A stretch of DNA of 47,363 nucleotides from Pseudomonadota bacterium (GCA_018241185.1 JAFEEH010000222.1:1-47363), one strand, 5' to 3'. Counted from the stretch's first letter, positions 9,732-20,275 are shown. Translations and numbers: made by a program. The notes: a model not told the origin generated them from the sequence alone.

Positions 9732-11102
9732 TTAACCAAAGAGCCGGTTCACGTCGTTGAAGAGTGCGATCGACATCATGACCAGCAGCAACGCGACGCC
9801 CCCGCGTTGCAACCGGTCCATCCAGGCGTCGGAGACGCCCTTGCCGGTCAGGCCCTCCCAAAGATAATACATCAGGTGCCCCCCATCGAGGACCGGCAAA
9901 GGCATGAGGTTCAGCACCCCGAGGCTCACGCTGATGAGAGCGAGAAACACGAGGTACTGGGTCAATCCGAGGCTCGCCGACTTGCCTGCGTAGTCGGCAA
10001 TCGTGAGCGGCCCGCTGATGTTCTTGATGGAAGCCTCGCCGATCAGCATCTTGCCCATCATGCGCACCGTGAGGGCCGACACTTCCCAGGTGCGGACCAC
10101 GCCACGCCACAGGCCGTCGACCGCGCCCTGCCGTACCGTCAACATCTCTGGCAGGCTGCCCACGTAGGCGGCGATGCGGCCGACGCGCGCCGCGCCCTCC
10201 TCTTTGACTTCGGGCGTCACCTCCAACGTCAGCGGCTGGCCCTGCCGCTCGATGCGCCAAGCCTGCGTGCGCGGGGCGTTGCCGTCGACCGAGGCACGGA
10301 TGAGTTCGCGCAGTTGCTGGCCGTCGACGACTTCGACCGTGCCGATCGCCCGGACGACATCGCCGCGCTGCAGCCCCGCCTTCTCCGCGGCCCCGCCGGC
10401 CATGACCTCGCCGATCTCCGGACGTGTGAACGGTGCCGCAATGCCGATCTTGCGGAACATCTGTGGATCGGCGTCCTTGGCCCCCATTCGGCTGAGCGGC
10501 AGCACGAGCTGGTGCGCGCGTGAGCCGTCGGCCTGGGCGACTTCGAGCGTCAGGTCGCGCCCATCCAGCGCGCCGCGCGTGATGCGCCAACGAAGGTCCT
10601 CGAAGGATTGCACCGGCTCCAGATCGCCATCGAAGCCGGCCTGCGTCACGAATTCGCCTCCGCGCAAACCGGCTTCTGCCGCCAGTGAACCGGCAACGGG
10701 CGGGCCAAGCACCGCCTTGGGCTCCTGCACGCCGATCCAGTTCACGGCGCTGTACAGCAGCACCGCCAGCAGCAGGTTGGCGATCGGGCCCGCCGCGACG
10801 ATCGCCGCACGCGCACGAAGCGGCTGGGTGTTGAAGGCGCGATGGCGCTCTTCCGGAGGCACCGGCGCCTCGCGCTCATCGAGCATCTTCACGTAGCCGC
10901 CCAGCGGGAACGCGCCGATGACGAACTCGGTGTCCTGGCCCGGGTGCTGGCGCCGAGGCTTCCAGCGCAGCAGCGTCTTGCCAAAGCCGATCGAGAAGCG
11001 CAGCACCCGCACATTGCATGCGACTGCCACACGGTAGTGCCCGTACTCGTGGACGGCGATGAGCACGCCCAGGGCAACGAGGAAGGCAACGACGGTGAGC
11101 AT
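9732..11102 (-). CDS. rseP: Site-2 intramembrane zinc protease RseP
   Basis: RseP cuts membrane-anchored anti-sigma factors such as RseA after a first periplasmic cut, releasing the envelope-stress sigma factor. The zinc-binding HEYGH is in the first membrane helix (about residues 18-22). The second metal motif is LNLMPLPVLDGGHL near the C-terminus. Two PDZ-like segments lie between (about 120-310), including GGAAEKAGLQRGDVV. Four membrane helices are expected. At 456 aa it is normal. Placing rseP directly upstream of bamA joins stress sensing with barrel assembly. Confidence 0.96.
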   Translation of the reverse strand: MLTVVAFLVALGVLIAVHEYGHYRVAVACNVRVLRFSIGFGKTLLRWKPRRQHPGQDTEFVIGAFPLGGYVKMLDEREAPVPPEERHRAFNTQPLRARAAIVAAGPIANLLLAVLLYSAVNWIGVQEPKAVLGPPVAGSLAAEAGLRGGEFVTQAGFDGDLEPVQSFEDLRWRITRGALDGRDLTLEVAQADGSRAHQLVLPLSRMGAKDADPQMFRKIGIAAPFTRPEIGEVMAGGAAEKAGLQRGDVVRAIGTVEVVDGQQLRELIRASVDGNAPRTQAWRIERQGQPLTLEVTPEVKEEGAARVGRIAAYVGSLPEMLTVRQGAVDGLWRGVVRTWEVSALTVRMMGKMLIGEASIKNISGPLTIADYAGKSASLGLTQYLVFLALISVSLGVLNLMPLPVLDGGHLMYYLWEGLTGKGVSDAWMDRLQRGGVALLLVMMSIALFNDVNRLFG

Positions 11103-11123
11103 GGCAGGCTCCTGTGAGCAGCT

Positions 11124-12320
11124 TCAGGCCGCCAGCCTGATCGCTGCGGCGTTGGCGGCCGCACGCGCGCTGGCGTCGAGCGCCAGCAGGTCCGCCAGCG
11201 ATCCGGGATTGGACGGCGTCACCGCCTCCAAAGTTTCCAGGTTCACGGCATGGATGCGATCGAAACGCAGACGCCGGTCGAGGAAGGCAGCGACCGCGAC
11301 CTCGTTGGCAGCGTTGAGGACGGCCGTGGTGCCCGCTGGGGCGCGCAAGGTCTGCCAGGCGAGATCGAGGCCAGGGAAGCGGCCAGCGTCCGGGACTTCG
11401 AAGGTCAGTGCGCCCAGCGTACGGAAGTCGAGACGGGCGGTGCCGCTCTCGACCCGCGCCGGCCAGGCCAGGCCACAGGCGATGGGCACGCGCATGTCCG
11501 GCGTGCCCAGCTGCGCCAGCACCGAGCCGTCGACGAACTGCACCATCGAGTGGATGACGCTCTGCGGATGGATGACCACCTCGATCTGCTCGGGCGACAC
11601 GCCGAAGAGATGGCGGGCCTCGATCACCTCAAGCGCCTTGTTCATCATGGTCGCCGAATCCACCGAGATCTTGCGCCCCATGACCCAGTTCGGATGGGCG
11701 CAGGCCTGCTCGGGCGTGACAGCCGCGAGCGTGTGCGCTTCGCGCTGCCGGAACGGCCCGCCGGAAGCCGTGAGAACGATCTTTTCGATGCGTTGCGGCC
11801 AGACCGCCGGGTCTTCGGGCAGGCACTGGAAGATCGCCGAATGCTCGCTGTCGATCGGCAACAAGGTGGCGCCACCGCGGTGCACGGCATCCATGAACAG
11901 TTCGCCACCCACCACCAGCGCTTCCTTGTTGGCCAGCAGCAGGCGCTTGCCGGCACGCGCCGCGGCCAGACAGGGCGACAGGCCCGCGGCGCCGACGATG
12001 GCGGCCATGACCGTGTCGACCTCGTCGTCGGATGCTATGGTTTCAATAGCATCTCGCGCAGTCAGGACGCGGGTTTCAAGCGCATTGTGCTTGAGCTTCT
12101 CGGCCAGAAGTGCAGCGTGCGGTTCGCTCGCCATGGCCGCGAACCGCGGCCGGAAGCGCGCGCACTGCGCCAGCAACTCGTCCACCTTGGTGGCCGCCGA
12201 CAGCGCGAAGACCTCGAAGCGATCCGGGTGCCGGGCGATCACGTCCAGCGTGCTGACGCCCACCGAGCCGGTCGAGCCCAGCACGGTGACGCGTTGGCGG
12301 GGAGCGGAAAGGTTCTTCAC
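11124..12320 (-). CDS. dxr: 1-deoxy-D-xylulose 5-phosphate reductoisomerase
   Basis: Dxr rearranges and reduces DXP to MEP with NADPH, the committed step of the MEP isoprenoid pathway; ispD and ispF for later steps lie at 35.7-36.9 kb. The NADPH fold ([16 protein letters not shown]) opens the protein. [30 protein letters not shown] (metal ligands), LTASGGPF and [27 protein letters not shown] follow. Length is 398 aa. The start is a GTG (12318-12320) overlapping the cdsA stop by 4 bases. A repeat copy (12034-12095) is translated as [18 protein letters not shown] in the NADPH-binding half. Confidence 0.96.
   Translation of the reverse strand: MKNLSAPRQRVTVLGSTGSVGVSTLDVIARHPDRFEVFALSAATKVDELLAQCARFRPRFAAMASEPHAALLAEKLKHNALETRVLTARDAIETIASDDEVDTVMAAIVGAAGLSPCLAAARAGKRLLLANKEALVVGGELFMDAVHRGGATLLPIDSEHSAIFQCLPEDPAVWPQRIEKIVLTASGGPFRQREAHTLAAVTPEQACAHPNWVMGRKISVDSATMMNKALEVIEARHLFGVSPEQIEVVIHPQSVIHSMVQFVDGSVLAQLGTPDMRVPIACGLAWPARVESGTARLDFRTLGALTFEVPDAGRFPGLDLAWQTLRAPAGTTAVLNAANEVAVAAFLDRRLRFDRIHAVNLETLEAVTPSNPGSLADLLALDASARAAANAAAIRLAA
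12034..12095 (+). repeat. 62-bp palindromic repeat, copy c (inside dxr)
   Basis: The core GCTATGGTTTCAATAGC (12034-12050) is intact. The tail (CGCGCA ... GCGC ... CTTGAG) is recognisable but diverged. On the coding strand the core reads A-I-E-T-I-A. Confidence 0.8.
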
Positions 12321-13165
12321 AGGGACGCGAGCATCATCGCGAGCGGCAGCGTCGGCAACAGGGCATCCACCCGGTCAAGCACGCCACCATGCCCCGGCAG
12401 GAGTTGGCTGCTGTCCTTGGCACCGGCGCTGCGCTTGATGAGCGACTCGACCAGGTCGCCCACGACGCTCATGGCGGCCAGGAACAACGCGCCCAGCACG
12501 AGCAGCCACCATCCGCGCCCCGCCAGGTGCGAGTAGAGGCTGGGCACCAACGCCCCCGCCGCGCGATCGGCCCAGACCCACGCGAAGGCCAGGACCAGCA
12601 CACCGATCATGCCGCCCCAGACGCCTTCCCAGCTCTTGCCGGGACTGATCGCCGGCGCCAGCTTGTTGCGCGTGAACTTCAGGCCGAAGGCGCGCCCCGC
12701 GAAATACGCGAACACGTCGGCCACCCACACCAACACCAGGATCGACAGCAGGAAATTGATCCCGATCATGCGGGCCTGCACGACCGCCAGCCACGCCACC
12801 CAGAGCGCCAGGAGCCCGCCGACAAGCCGCAGCGGTTTGGGAATCCGCGGCCAGCCCGGAACGGCCACCTTGAGCAAGGCCGCGCCGACCAGCACCCACG
12901 CCGCGCCGGCAACGATCCACAGGCCGGTCAGCCGCACCTCGAGCAAGCCCAGAACCCACGACAGGACGCACAGCGCCAAGGCCTCGAAGCCGATGAACAG
13001 CGCCATGCGCGGACCATAGCCGTTGAGTCGGCCCCACTCCCAGCCGGCCGCGGCGATCATCACCAGCATGATGCAGGCGAAGGGAACGTGGGAGCCGGGA
13101 TAGAACAGCGCGGGCAGCAGGATCGCCAGCAGGACGAGCGCGGTGATGATGCGTTGCTTGAGCAT
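12317..13165 (-). CDS. cdsA: Phosphatidate cytidylyltransferase
   Basis: CdsA makes CDP-diacylglycerol from phosphatidic acid and CTP, the branch point for all membrane phospholipids. It is an integral inner-membrane protein; at least seven hydrophobic helices are visible, beginning [19 protein letters not shown]. The C-terminal signature is present as [38 protein letters not shown], and [12 protein letters not shown] precedes it. I start at the ATG 13163-13165 ([11 protein letters not shown], 282 aa). Upstream codons in the same frame belong to the uppS coding region. It follows uppS by 8 bases. Confidence 0.95.
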   Translation of the reverse strand: MLKQRIITALVLLAILLPALFYPGSHVPFACIMLVMIAAAGWEWGRLNGYGPRMALFIGFEALALCVLSWVLGLLEVRLTGLWIVAGAAWVLVGAALLKVAVPGWPRIPKPLRLVGGLLALWVAWLAVVQARMIGINFLLSILVLVWVADVFAYFAGRAFGLKFTRNKLAPAISPGKSWEGVWGGMIGVLVLAFAWVWADRAAGALVPSLYSHLAGRGWWLLVLGALFLAAMSVVGDLVESLIKRSAGAKDSSQLLPGHGGVLDRVDALLPTLPLAMMLASL

Positions 13166-13173
13166 GCGCGCCG

Positions 13174-13917
13174 TCAGGCTGTCTGCTGCTGGGGCGCCGC
13201 CGGGGCGGCAGCGCCATCGAGTTGGGCGGAGGTCTGGCCGAAGCGCCGCTCGCGCCGGCCGAAGGCGGCGATCGCCTCGTCCAATGCGGCCTCGTCGAAA
13301 TCGGGCCACAGGCGATCGCTGAAGAACAGTTCCGCATAGGCGCTCTGCCACAGCAGGAAATTGGACAGTCGCTGCTCGCCGCCGGTGCGGATGAACAGGT
13401 CCGGGTCGGGCACGTGGGCCAGCGCCATCGCACGGTCGAGGTTGAGCTCGGTCGGTGGCAGCCCTTGCGCGGCCAGCCTGGCGGCGGCCTGTGCGATGTC
13501 CCAGCGTCCGCCATAGTTGAAGCAGACGTTGAGCACCAGCCGCACGTTGTGCGCCGTGGCGGCCTCGGCCTGCGCGAGGCCGTTGCGGATGCGCTCCGAC
13601 AGACCCTGGCGCTCGCCGACGAAATGCAGCCGAACGCCATCGGCCTGCAGCCGCGGCACCTCACGCCCCAGCGCCATCACCAGCAATTCCATCAGGCCCG
13701 AAACCTCGTCCTGCGGCCGGTTCCAGTTCTCGGACGAGAAGGCGAATACCGTGAGCACCGCCACACCCCGGTCGGCGCAGGCCTTGACGCAGCGGCGCAG
13801 CGACTCGACGCCCTGTTTGTGCCCCGCCACGCGGGGCAGGAAGCGCCGGGTGGCCCAGCGGCCATTGCCATCCATCACGATGGCGATGTGATGCGGAACG
13901 GTGCGCGAGGCACTCAT
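13174..13917 (-). CDS. uppS: Undecaprenyl diphosphate synthase (cis-prenyltransferase)
   Basis: UppS extends farnesyl diphosphate with eight isopentenyl units to undecaprenyl diphosphate, the lipid carrier for peptidoglycan and O-antigen. Motifs are IAIVMDGNGRWA (catalytic Asp), GHKQGVESL, FAFSSENWNRP, NVCFNYGGRWDI and the C-terminal DLFIRTGGEQRLSNFLLWQSAYAELFF. The core is about 235 residues, with an Ala/Pro/Gln-rich tail to 247 aa. It sits between frr and cdsA, as in many proteobacteria. Confidence 0.96.
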   Translation of the reverse strand: MSASRTVPHHIAIVMDGNGRWATRRFLPRVAGHKQGVESLRRCVKACADRGVAVLTVFAFSSENWNRPQDEVSGLMELLVMALGREVPRLQADGVRLHFVGERQGLSERIRNGLAQAEAATAHNVRLVLNVCFNYGGRWDIAQAAARLAAQGLPPTELNLDRAMALAHVPDPDLFIRTGGEQRLSNFLLWQSAYAELFFSDRLWPDFDEAALDEAIAAFGRRERRFGQTSAQLDGAAAPAAPQQQTA

Positions 13918-13952
13918 CGAGCGGTTCGGGGCGAAGATGGTTCAGGCCGGGA

Positions 13953-14513
13953 TCAGACGGCCATGATCTCCGCCTCTTTGGCGGTGACCAGCTTGTCGAT
14001 CTCGGCGATGTAGCGGTCGGTGACCTTCTGGATGTCGGCCTCGGCGCGCTTCTGGTCGTCCTCGGAGGCCTGCTTGTCCTTGACCAGCTTCTTCACGGCC
14101 TCGTTGGCATCGCGGCGCAGGTTGCGCGTGGCGATCTTGGCGTTCTCGCCCTCGTTGCGTGCCAGCTTGGTCATCTCCTTGCGGCGCTCCTCGCTCATCG
14201 GCGGCATCGGCACACGGATGAGGTCGCCCATGCTGGCGGGGTTCAGGCCCAGGTCGCTTTCGCGGATGGCCTTCTCGATCTTGGCGCCCATGCCCTTTTC
14301 CCAGGGCTGCACGCTGATCGTGCGAGCATCGATCAGCGCCACGTTCGCGACCTGCGACAGCGGCACCTGCGAGCCATAGTAGTCCACGTGCACGGCATCG
14401 AGCAGCGCCGGGTTGGCACGGCCGGTGCGGATCTTCGACAGGTTGTTCTGGAAGGCCGCGATCGACTGTTTCATCTTCGCTTCGGCCTGGTTGCGGATAT
14501 CTGCAATGGTCAT
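13953..14513 (-). CDS. frr: Ribosome recycling factor
   Basis: RRF, with EF-G, splits post-termination ribosomes. The 186-aa protein starts at the ATG 14511-14513 ([18 protein letters not shown]). It carries [34 protein letters not shown], the [14 protein letters not shown] segment and the C-terminal long helix [15 protein letters not shown] ... [16 protein letters not shown]. The start shares one base with the pyrH stop (TGATG). The open frame continues upstream, but those codons overlap pyrH and look nothing like the family. Confidence 0.97.
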   Translation of the reverse strand: MTIADIRNQAEAKMKQSIAAFQNNLSKIRTGRANPALLDAVHVDYYGSQVPLSQVANVALIDARTISVQPWEKGMGAKIEKAIRESDLGLNPASMGDLIRVPMPPMSEERRKEMTKLARNEGENAKIATRNLRRDANEAVKKLVKDKQASEDDQKRAEADIQKVTDRYIAEIDKLVTAKEAEIMAV

Positions 14514-15247
14514 CAGTGAGTCTCCTGGGCATGCACCAGCGTGCCCTCGTCCTCGCCCATCACGACGCGCTTGAGGGCGCCGTTCTTGAAAATCGAGAAC
14601 ACCTTGATCGGCAGGTTCTGGTCGCGGCACAGCGCGAACGCGGTGGCATCCATGATGCCGAGGTTCTGGGCGATGGCCTCGTCGAAAGTCAGCTTCGAAT
14701 AGCGCGTGGCCGACGGGTCCTTCTTGGGGTCGGCGCTGTAGACGCCGTCGACCTTGGTGGCCTTGAGCACCAATTCGGCACCGATCTCGGCACCGCGCAG
14801 TGCGGCCGCGGTGTCGGTTGTGAAGAAGGGGTTGCCGGTGCCGGCCGCGAAGACCACCACCTTGCCCTCCTCGAGGTACTGCAGCGCCTTGGGCCGCACG
14901 TAGGGCTCGACCACCTGCTCGATGGCGATGGCGGACATGACACGCGCCGTGAGGCCCTGCTTGTTCATGGCATCGGCCAGCGCCAGCGAGTTCATCACCG
15001 TGGCCAGCATGCCCATGTAGTCGGCGGTGGCGCGGTCCATACCGACGGACCCGCCCGCGACGCCGCGGAAGATGTTGCCGCCGCCGATGACGACAGCCAC
15101 CTCGACGCCAAGGTTCACCACTTCCGCCACCTCCTCCACCATGCGCACGATCGTCGCGCGGTTGATGCCGAAGGCATCGTCACCCATCAGTGCCTCACCC
15201 GACAGCTTCAACAAGATTCGCTTGTGGGCTGGGCGGGCGTCGGGCAT
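14513..15247 (-). CDS. pyrH: Uridylate kinase
   Basis: PyrH phosphorylates UMP to UDP and is normally a hexamer controlled by GTP and UTP. The amino-acid-kinase fold is clear: [75 protein letters not shown]. The ATG at 15245-15247 has a GAGGA site 8 bases upstream, so I prefer it to a TTG at 15253 (244 aa). About 90 bases separate it from tsf; I see no strong terminator there. It shares pyrimidine metabolism with carAB at the far end of the cluster. Confidence 0.96.
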   Translation of the reverse strand: MPDARPAHKRILLKLSGEALMGDDAFGINRATIVRMVEEVAEVVNLGVEVAVVIGGGNIFRGVAGGSVGMDRATADYMGMLATVMNSLALADAMNKQGLTARVMSAIAIEQVVEPYVRPKALQYLEEGKVVVFAAGTGNPFFTTDTAAALRGAEIGAELVLKATKVDGVYSADPKKDPSATRYSKLTFDEAIAQNLGIMDATAFALCRDQNLPIKVFSIFKNGALKRVVMGEDEGTLVHAQETH

Positions 15248-15340
15248 GGGCAAGGTCCTCTGGAGGTTGGCGGTGGAGTGTAAGTCGTGGAGAAGTCAGG
15301 ACGGGGCGGCGCCACGACGGCGCGCGCCCCGGCGGGCGGC

Positions 15341-16264
15341 TCAGGCGGCGGCCTTGGCGGCAGCGACCTGGGCGGCCACCTCGGCCGCGAAGTCGTCGAC
15401 CTTCTTCTCGATGCCTTCGCCGACCACGAAGAGCGTGAAGCCCTTGATGGTGGTGCCCTTTTCCTTGAGCATCTGTTCGACGGTCTGCTTGTCGTTCTTC
15501 ACGAAAGCCTGGTTGTGCAGCGAGACTTCCTTGAGGAACTTCTGCACGCCGCCTTCGATGCGCTTGGCAACGATGTCGGCCGGCTGCGGCTGCTTGCCGG
15601 CGGCTTCGGCGGTCTTGCGGTCTTCCTCGGCCTTGCCGGCGGCGACCGAGCGTTCCTTCTCGATCAGTTCGGCGGGCACGTCGGCCGATGTCAGCGCGAC
15701 CGGCTTCATGGCGGCCACGTGCATCGCCACGTCCTTGGCGGCCGTGTCGTCACCTTCGAACTCGACCACCACGCCGATGCGCGTGCCGTGCAGGTACGAC
15801 GCCAGCTTGGCATCCGAAGCGAAGCGCTTGAAGCGGCGGAAGCTCATGTTCTCGCCGATCTTGCCGATCAGGCCCTTGCGCACGTCTTCCAGCGTGGGGC
15901 CGAAGCTGTCCTGCGAATAGGGCAGCGCGCCCAGCGCGGCCAGGTCGGCCGGGTTGTGCTTGGCGACCAGTTCGGCAGCGGCCTGGGCCATGGCGATGAA
16001 CGAGTCGTTCTTGCTCACGAAGTCGGTTTCGCTGTTGACTTCGACCATGGCGCCGGTCTTGCCGTCGAGGTATGCGGCGACCACGCCTTCGGCCGTGACG
16101 CGGGCGGCGGCCTTGCCAGCCTTGTTGCCCAGCTTGACGCGCAGGATCTCCTCGGCCTTTTCCATGTTGCCTTCGGCCTCGGTCAGGGCCTTCTTGCATT
16201 CCATCATCGGCGCGTCGGTCTTGGCGCGCAGTTCGGCGACCATGCTTGCGGTGATTGCAGCCAT
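15341..16264 (-). CDS. tsf: Translation elongation factor Ts
   Basis: EF-Ts is the nucleotide exchange factor of EF-Tu. The N-terminal UBA-like segment is [34 protein letters not shown]. The exchange core includes [11 protein letters not shown], the Asp-Phe pair that enters EF-Tu, and a second core subdomain continues to the C-terminus. At 307 aa it is slightly longer than the E. coli protein. A good GGAG site lies 7 bases before the ATG. A terminator-like hairpin lies between rpsB and this gene, so its expression is probably partly attenuated. Confidence 0.97.
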   Translation of the reverse strand: MAAITASMVAELRAKTDAPMMECKKALTEAEGNMEKAEEILRVKLGNKAGKAAARVTAEGVVAAYLDGKTGAMVEVNSETDFVSKNDSFIAMAQAAAELVAKHNPADLAALGALPYSQDSFGPTLEDVRKGLIGKIGENMSFRRFKRFASDAKLASYLHGTRIGVVVEFEGDDTAAKDVAMHVAAMKPVALTSADVPAELIEKERSVAAGKAEEDRKTAEAAGKQPQPADIVAKRIEGGVQKFLKEVSLHNQAFVKNDKQTVEQMLKEKGTTIKGFTLFVVGEGIEKKVDDFAAEVAAQVAAAKAAA

Positions 16265-16298
16265 TTGATTACTCCGTCCGTTATCTCAAATTCAGATT

Positions 16299-16322
16299 AA
16301 AAAAAAGGGGCAACGAAGCCCC
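16299..16322 (-). terminator. Hairpin and T-run between rpsB and tsf (attenuator)
   Basis: The minus strand reads GGGGC-ttcgtt-GCCCC followed directly by eight T, a textbook intrinsic terminator. It is 25 bases after the rpsB stop and 35 bases before the tsf start. Because tsf has no other obvious promoter, partial read-through is the likely role. Confidence 0.85.
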
Positions 16323-16347
16323 TTCTTCAGGCTCGCGCAGCGCCAGC

Positions 16348-17103
16348 TCAGGCGGACGCGCCCTCTTCGACTTCGACGAATTCGTCGCTGCCTTCGGCGG
16401 CCACGGCCTTGACCACGTCGGCGGCCGCGTTGTTGCGGCCTTCGATCACGGCGTCGGCCATGCCCCGGGCGTACAGCGCCACAGCCTTGGACGAGTCGTC
16501 GTTGCCGGGGATGACGTAGTCGATGCCTTCGGGCGAGTGGTTGGAGTCGACCACGCCGATCAGCGGGATGCCGAGCTTCTTGGCTTCAGCGACGGCGATC
16601 TTGTGGAAGCCCACGTCGATCACGAAGATGGCGTCGGGCAGCGCAGCCATGTCCTGGATGCCGCCGATGTCCTTCTCGAGCTTCTCGATTTCGCGGGTGA
16701 AGGTCAGCTGTTCCTTCTTCGACATGCTGTCGAGGCCGGCTTCCTGCTGCGCCTTCATGTCCTTCAGGCGCTTGATGGAGGTCTTGACCGTCTTGAAGTT
16801 GGTCAGCATGCCACCGAGCCAGCGGGTGTCGACGTAGGGCATGCCGGCGCGGCGGGCCTCGTCGGCGACGAGTTCACGGGCCTGGCGCTTGGTGCCCACG
16901 AACAGGATGGTGCCGCGATTGGCAGTGAGCTGCTTGGCGTACTTCTGCGCCTCCTGGAACATCGGCAGCGATTTTTCCAGGTTGATGATGTGGATCTTGT
17001 TGCGGCTGCCGAAAATGAACGGCGCCATCTTGGGGTTCCAGAAGCGGGTTTGGTGACCGAAGTGGACACCGGCTTCCAGCATTTCACGCATGGTGGTGGA
17101 CAT
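16348..17103 (-). CDS. rpsB: 30S ribosomal protein S2
   Basis: S2 binds the 30S head-body junction near S1. The protein starts [26 protein letters not shown] and contains [42 protein letters not shown], the coiled-coil insertion (about 100-160) and [47 protein letters not shown]. Length (251 aa) is normal. The ATG 17101-17103 has GGAG 7 bases upstream. The same frame stays open far upstream, antisense to the amidase, but that part is not coding. It heads the minus-strand cluster. Confidence 0.97.
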   Translation of the reverse strand: MSTTMREMLEAGVHFGHQTRFWNPKMAPFIFGSRNKIHIINLEKSLPMFQEAQKYAKQLTANRGTILFVGTKRQARELVADEARRAGMPYVDTRWLGGMLTNFKTVKTSIKRLKDMKAQQEAGLDSMSKKEQLTFTREIEKLEKDIGGIQDMAALPDAIFVIDVGFHKIAVAEAKKLGIPLIGVVDSNHSPEGIDYVIPGNDDSSKAVALYARGMADAVIEGRNNAAADVVKAVAAEGSDEFVEVEEGASA

Positions 17104-17284
17104 TGAATTGCTCCAAAGGTTGGGTCTTGAATCCAGCCCGCTTCCGGGGCATCGCCTGGGCTGCGTATGCACTGGGTGTGCTGCAGACCGGCCATGCACC
17201 GGACACCTTGAAAGGGCTGGTTCGCGGATGCATTCCGCCAATGACATGCCACTCGCGTGACGAGCCAGCAGCGGAACCCAAAGA
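17104..17284 (-). promoter_or_regulatory. rpsB 5' leader
   Basis: The predicted rpsB transcript has an untranslated leader of about 175 bases. In several bacteria S2 represses its own operon through such a leader. I see local inverted repeats (for example a GCTCGT ... ACGAG-type pair near 17255-17275) but cannot match a known motif by eye. Confidence 0.3.
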
Positions 17285-17290
17285 GTATAG
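17285..17290 (-). promoter_or_regulatory. Predicted extended -10 (TGC-TATACT) for rpsB
   Basis: The minus strand reads CATGCTATACTCTTTGGG, an extended -10 type TG-N-TATACT. The -35 is poor (about CTGAAA at short spacing). It is the only clear -10 in the divergent rpsB/amidase gap. Confidence 0.6.
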
Positions 17291-17386
17291 CATGCAGGGG
17301 CGATTTCAGCCGGGTGATTCACCTCCGGTTGCATGCCGGGGCGCCGCAGGCCGCCCGTGTTCCCTGACCTCAACCTTCTCCCGCCG

Positions 17387-18739
17387 ATGCCCTCGATGCC
17401 CGAACCCGCCGCCCTCCCCGATCTCGTCGCCACCCGCGAGGTCCTGCGGGCGGGCCGCACCGACGCCCGCACCGAACTGGAGCACGCCATCGCCGCGGCC
17501 GAGTCGCCCGCCAACGCGCAAGCCTTCCTTCGCACCGATTTCGACGGCGCGCGCACCGCCGCTGGAGCCGCGCGCGCCGAGCAGCCCTTGGCGGGCCTGG
17601 CGGTATCGGTCAAGGACCTGTTCGACATCGCCGGCCAGCCCACGCCCGCCGGTTCGGTGGTGCTGACCCATTCGCCCGCTGCCACTGCCCATGCGCCCGC
17701 AGTCGCGCGCCTGCTGGCGGCCGGCGGCGCACTGATCGGCCGCACCAACATGACCGAGTTCGCCTTCTCCGGCGTCGGCGTGAACCCGCACCACGGCACA
17801 CCGGCGAACGTGGCCGATGCGCGCACTCCGCGGGTGCCGGGCGGTTCGTCGTCGGGCGCCGCGATCTCGGTCGCCACCGGCGCGGCCTTCGTCGGCCTGG
17901 GTTCGGACACCGGCGGCTCGATCCGCATCCCCGCCGCCCTGAACGGCATCGTCGGCTTCAAGAACACCGCGCGCCTGGTGCCCACGGCCGGCGCCGTGCC
18001 GCTGTCGACGACGCTGGACACCGCCTGCGCCATGACGCGCTCGGTGCGCGACGCCGTGGTCGCGCACGAAATCCTGGCCGATCGCCGCGTTGCGCCCGAC
18101 GCCACACCGCTCGCTCAGCGCCGCCTGGCGGTGGTGACGGATGTCTTCCTCGATGGCCTCGACGCCACGGTCGCCGCCGCCTTCGATCGCACCCTGCGCC
18201 AATTGCGCGCAGCCGGCGCCGCGATCGACGAGATCGCCCTGCCCCCGCTGGCCGACCTGCCGGCCATCAACGCTACGGGCGGCTTCTCGGCGGCCGAGGC
18301 CTATGCCTGGCACCGCCTGCTGCTCGAGCGCAGCGCGGCGGGCTACGACCCGCGCGTGGCGCAGCGCATCCTCAAGGGCGCGACGATGAAGGCCTACGAG
18401 TACATCGACCTGGTCCACGCGCGCGCCGCCTGGATCGGCCGCATGGAATCGGCGCTGGCACCCTACGACGCGATCCTCTCGCCCACCGTGCCGGTCGTCG
18501 CGCCGCCGCTGGCCGACGTGGCAACCGGCGAGGAACGCGATGCCGAATTCTTCCGCGTCAACGCGCTGCTGCTGCGCAACCCCTCGGTCGTGAACATGCT
18601 CGACGGCTGCGCCATCTCGATCCCCTGCCAGGCGCCCGACGAACTGCCGGTGGGCCTGATGCTGTGGCACGCGGCGATGCACGACGACAGCGTGCTCGCC
18701 ATCGCCGCACAGGTCGAACGCACGCTACGCAATCGATAG
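17387..18739 (+). CDS. Amidase signature family hydrolase
   Basis: This enzyme hydrolyses an amide bond with a Ser-cis-Ser-Lys triad. The Lys is in [11 protein letters not shown] (about residue 76 from this start), the Ser pair in [15 protein letters not shown] (about 153-158) and the nucleophile in [16 protein letters not shown] (about Ser178). It is shorter than GatA and has no gatB/gatC neighbour, so a catabolic or detoxifying amidase is more likely than tRNA amidation; the substrate is unknown. I start at the ATG 17387 (450 aa). Starts at 17333 and 17396 are possible and none has a good ribosome site. The last three codons and the TAG stop lie inside a 62-bp repeat copy. Confidence 0.85.
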   Translation: MPSMPEPAALPDLVATREVLRAGRTDARTELEHAIAAAESPANAQAFLRTDFDGARTAAGAARAEQPLAGLAVSVKDLFDIAGQPTPAGSVVLTHSPAATAHAPAVARLLAAGGALIGRTNMTEFAFSGVGVNPHHGTPANVADARTPRVPGGSSSGAAISVATGAAFVGLGSDTGGSIRIPAALNGIVGFKNTARLVPTAGAVPLSTTLDTACAMTRSVRDAVVAHEILADRRVAPDATPLAQRRLAVVTDVFLDGLDATVAAAFDRTLRQLRAAGAAIDEIALPPLADLPAINATGGFSAAEAYAWHRLLLERSAAGYDPRVAQRILKGATMKAYEYIDLVHARAAWIGRMESALAPYDAILSPTVPVVAPPLADVATGEERDAEFFRVNALLLRNPSVVNMLDGCAISIPCQAPDELPVGLMLWHAAMHDDSVLAIAAQVERTLRNR

Positions 18740-18785
18740 CTGCCCGCGCAGGCTCGGCGGGCGTTGCAGCCCCGTTTGGCTTGAA
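18724..18785 (+). repeat. 62-bp palindromic repeat, copy d (supplies the amidase stop)
   Basis: The core GCTACGCAATCGATAGC (18724-18740) has one mismatch in the left arm. The tail GCGCAGGCTCGGCGGGCG then GCAGCCCCGTTTGGCTTGAA is close to the consensus. The amidase reads the core in a different phase from the in-gene copies and stops at its TAG (18737-18739). The rest of the 18740-18974 gap shows no other feature I can name. Confidence 0.9.
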
Positions 18786-18974
18786 TCTACGGCGCACGAC
18801 CCGGTGCAAGGAACTGCCGGGATCGGGGCGCACCGGTGCTGCGGCAGCACAGGGTGGCGCCCGTGCAACGCCCGAGGACGGTGAAGGTGTAAGCGACAGG
18901 GCAGGCGTCGGCGGCTCGTCTATCCTCGGACGTCCGGCGCGCCGCTGACGCGCCCTGCTGCACTCTCTCGTTCC

Positions 18975-20231
18975 ATGAAAATCGCCATCGTGGGCGCCGG
19001 CATCATCGGCGTGACCACTGCCTGGGAGCTGGCCTGCGACGGCCACGAGGTCCACGTCTTCGATCGCCGCGGCGCCGCCGCCGAGGAATCCAGTTTCGCC
19101 AATGCCGGCGTGGTCGCGCCGGGCTACGTCACTCCCTGGGCCGCGCCGGGCATGCGCATGAAGGTGCTGCGTTCGCTGCTCTCTTCGCACGGCGCCATCA
19201 AGCTGCGCTGGCCGCTCAGGGCGCGGGACATCGGCTGGATGCGCCAGTGGCAGCGCGCCTGCCAGCTCGAGACCTACCTCGCCAACCGCGCGCGCATGCA
19301 GCGTCTGGCCTTCTATAGCCGCACACGACTGCACGAGATCGTCCAGGCGCGCGAGCTGATGTACGAGCGCAGCGACGGCTACCTGGTGCTGCTGCGCGGC
19401 AAGCGCGAGAAAAAGCTCGTGCAGCCCGGCCTGGACGTGCTGCGCGAAGCCGGCAGCGTGTTCCGCGAGGTCGACGCCGACGAGGCGCGGCGCATCGAGC
19501 CGGCCCTGTCCACCGACAGCAGGCTCGTGGGTGCCATCCACCTGCCCGAGGACGAAGTCGGCAACTGCCGCCAGTTCGCCATGCTGCTCAAGCGCGAGGC
19601 GGAAGATTTCGGCGTGCAGTTCTTCTTCAACTGCGACATCGCGCCGCTGTCGCGCGCGGCGCCACGCTCGCTGCAGCTGGCCGGCGGCTCCGAAGCCGTG
19701 CCCTACGACGCCGTGGTGGTCTGCGCCGGCGTGGCCTCGGCCGCGTTGCTCAAGCCGCTCGGTGTACGCATCCCGATCGCCCCGGTGTACGGCCACTCGA
19801 TCAGTGCCGCCATCCGCGAGCCGCTCAACGCGCCGCGCAGCGCCGTCATGGACGAACGCTACAAGGTCGCGATCAGCCGGCTGGGCCTGCGCGTGCGCGT
19901 GGCCGGTAGCGCCGAACTGGGCGGCGACCCCGCCACGCTGCACCCGGCCGCGCTGCAGACGCTCTACAAGGTGCTGCACGACTGGTTCCCAGGTGCAGCG
20001 CAACTCGGTTCGGGCGTGCAGCAATGGAAGGGCGCGCGCCCCATGCTGCCCGACGGGCCACCGGTCATCGGGCCGAGCGGCGTGCCGGGCGTGTGGCTGA
20101 ACCTCGGCCACGGTTCCAGCGGCTGGGCGCTGTCGTGCGGAAGCGCGCGCGTGCTGGCCGACATGGTGGGCGGCCGCGCCTCCGAAATCGACCTCGACGG
20201 GTTGGGGCTGGAGCGGCTACTGCTCGCTTGA
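18975..20231 (+). CDS. dadA: D-amino-acid dehydrogenase, DadA-like FAD oxidoreductase
   Basis: DadA oxidises D-amino acids, typically D-alanine, to 2-oxo acids and ammonia, passing electrons to the quinone pool at the inner membrane. The N-terminal FAD fold is IAIVGAGIIGVTTAWELACDGHEVHVFDR. The DAO-family core includes SSFANAGVVAPGYVTPWAAPGM and the C-terminal WKGARPMLPDGPPVIGPSGVPGVWLNLGHGSSGWALSCGSARVLADMV. Length (418 aa) fits DadA. No alanine racemase gene (dadX) is adjacent, so the substrate is inferred from family only. The ATG has no strong ribosome site. Confidence 0.88.
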   Translation: MKIAIVGAGIIGVTTAWELACDGHEVHVFDRRGAAAEESSFANAGVVAPGYVTPWAAPGMRMKVLRSLLSSHGAIKLRWPLRARDIGWMRQWQRACQLETYLANRARMQRLAFYSRTRLHEIVQARELMYERSDGYLVLLRGKREKKLVQPGLDVLREAGSVFREVDADEARRIEPALSTDSRLVGAIHLPEDEVGNCRQFAMLLKREAEDFGVQFFFNCDIAPLSRAAPRSLQLAGGSEAVPYDAVVVCAGVASAALLKPLGVRIPIAPVYGHSISAAIREPLNAPRSAVMDERYKVAISRLGLRVRVAGSAELGGDPATLHPAALQTLYKVLHDWFPGAAQLGSGVQQWKGARPMLPDGPPVIGPSGVPGVWLNLGHGSSGWALSCGSARVLADMVGGRASEIDLDGLGLERLLLA

Positions 20232-20275
20232 CCGGCGGCACATCGCGTGCAGCTCGCCGGGCCCAGAATCAGCGC

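Noticed and set aside
17387-18739. gatA (Glu-tRNA amidotransferase subunit A)
   Set aside because: No gatB or gatC adjacent and the length and motifs fit a general amidase better.
18740-18974. A riboswitch upstream of dadA
   Set aside because: The gap has a GGTGCAAGGAACTGCCGGG-like segment, but I could not fit it to the glycine, cobalamin, SAH or TPP motifs I know. Only repeat copy d is supported.
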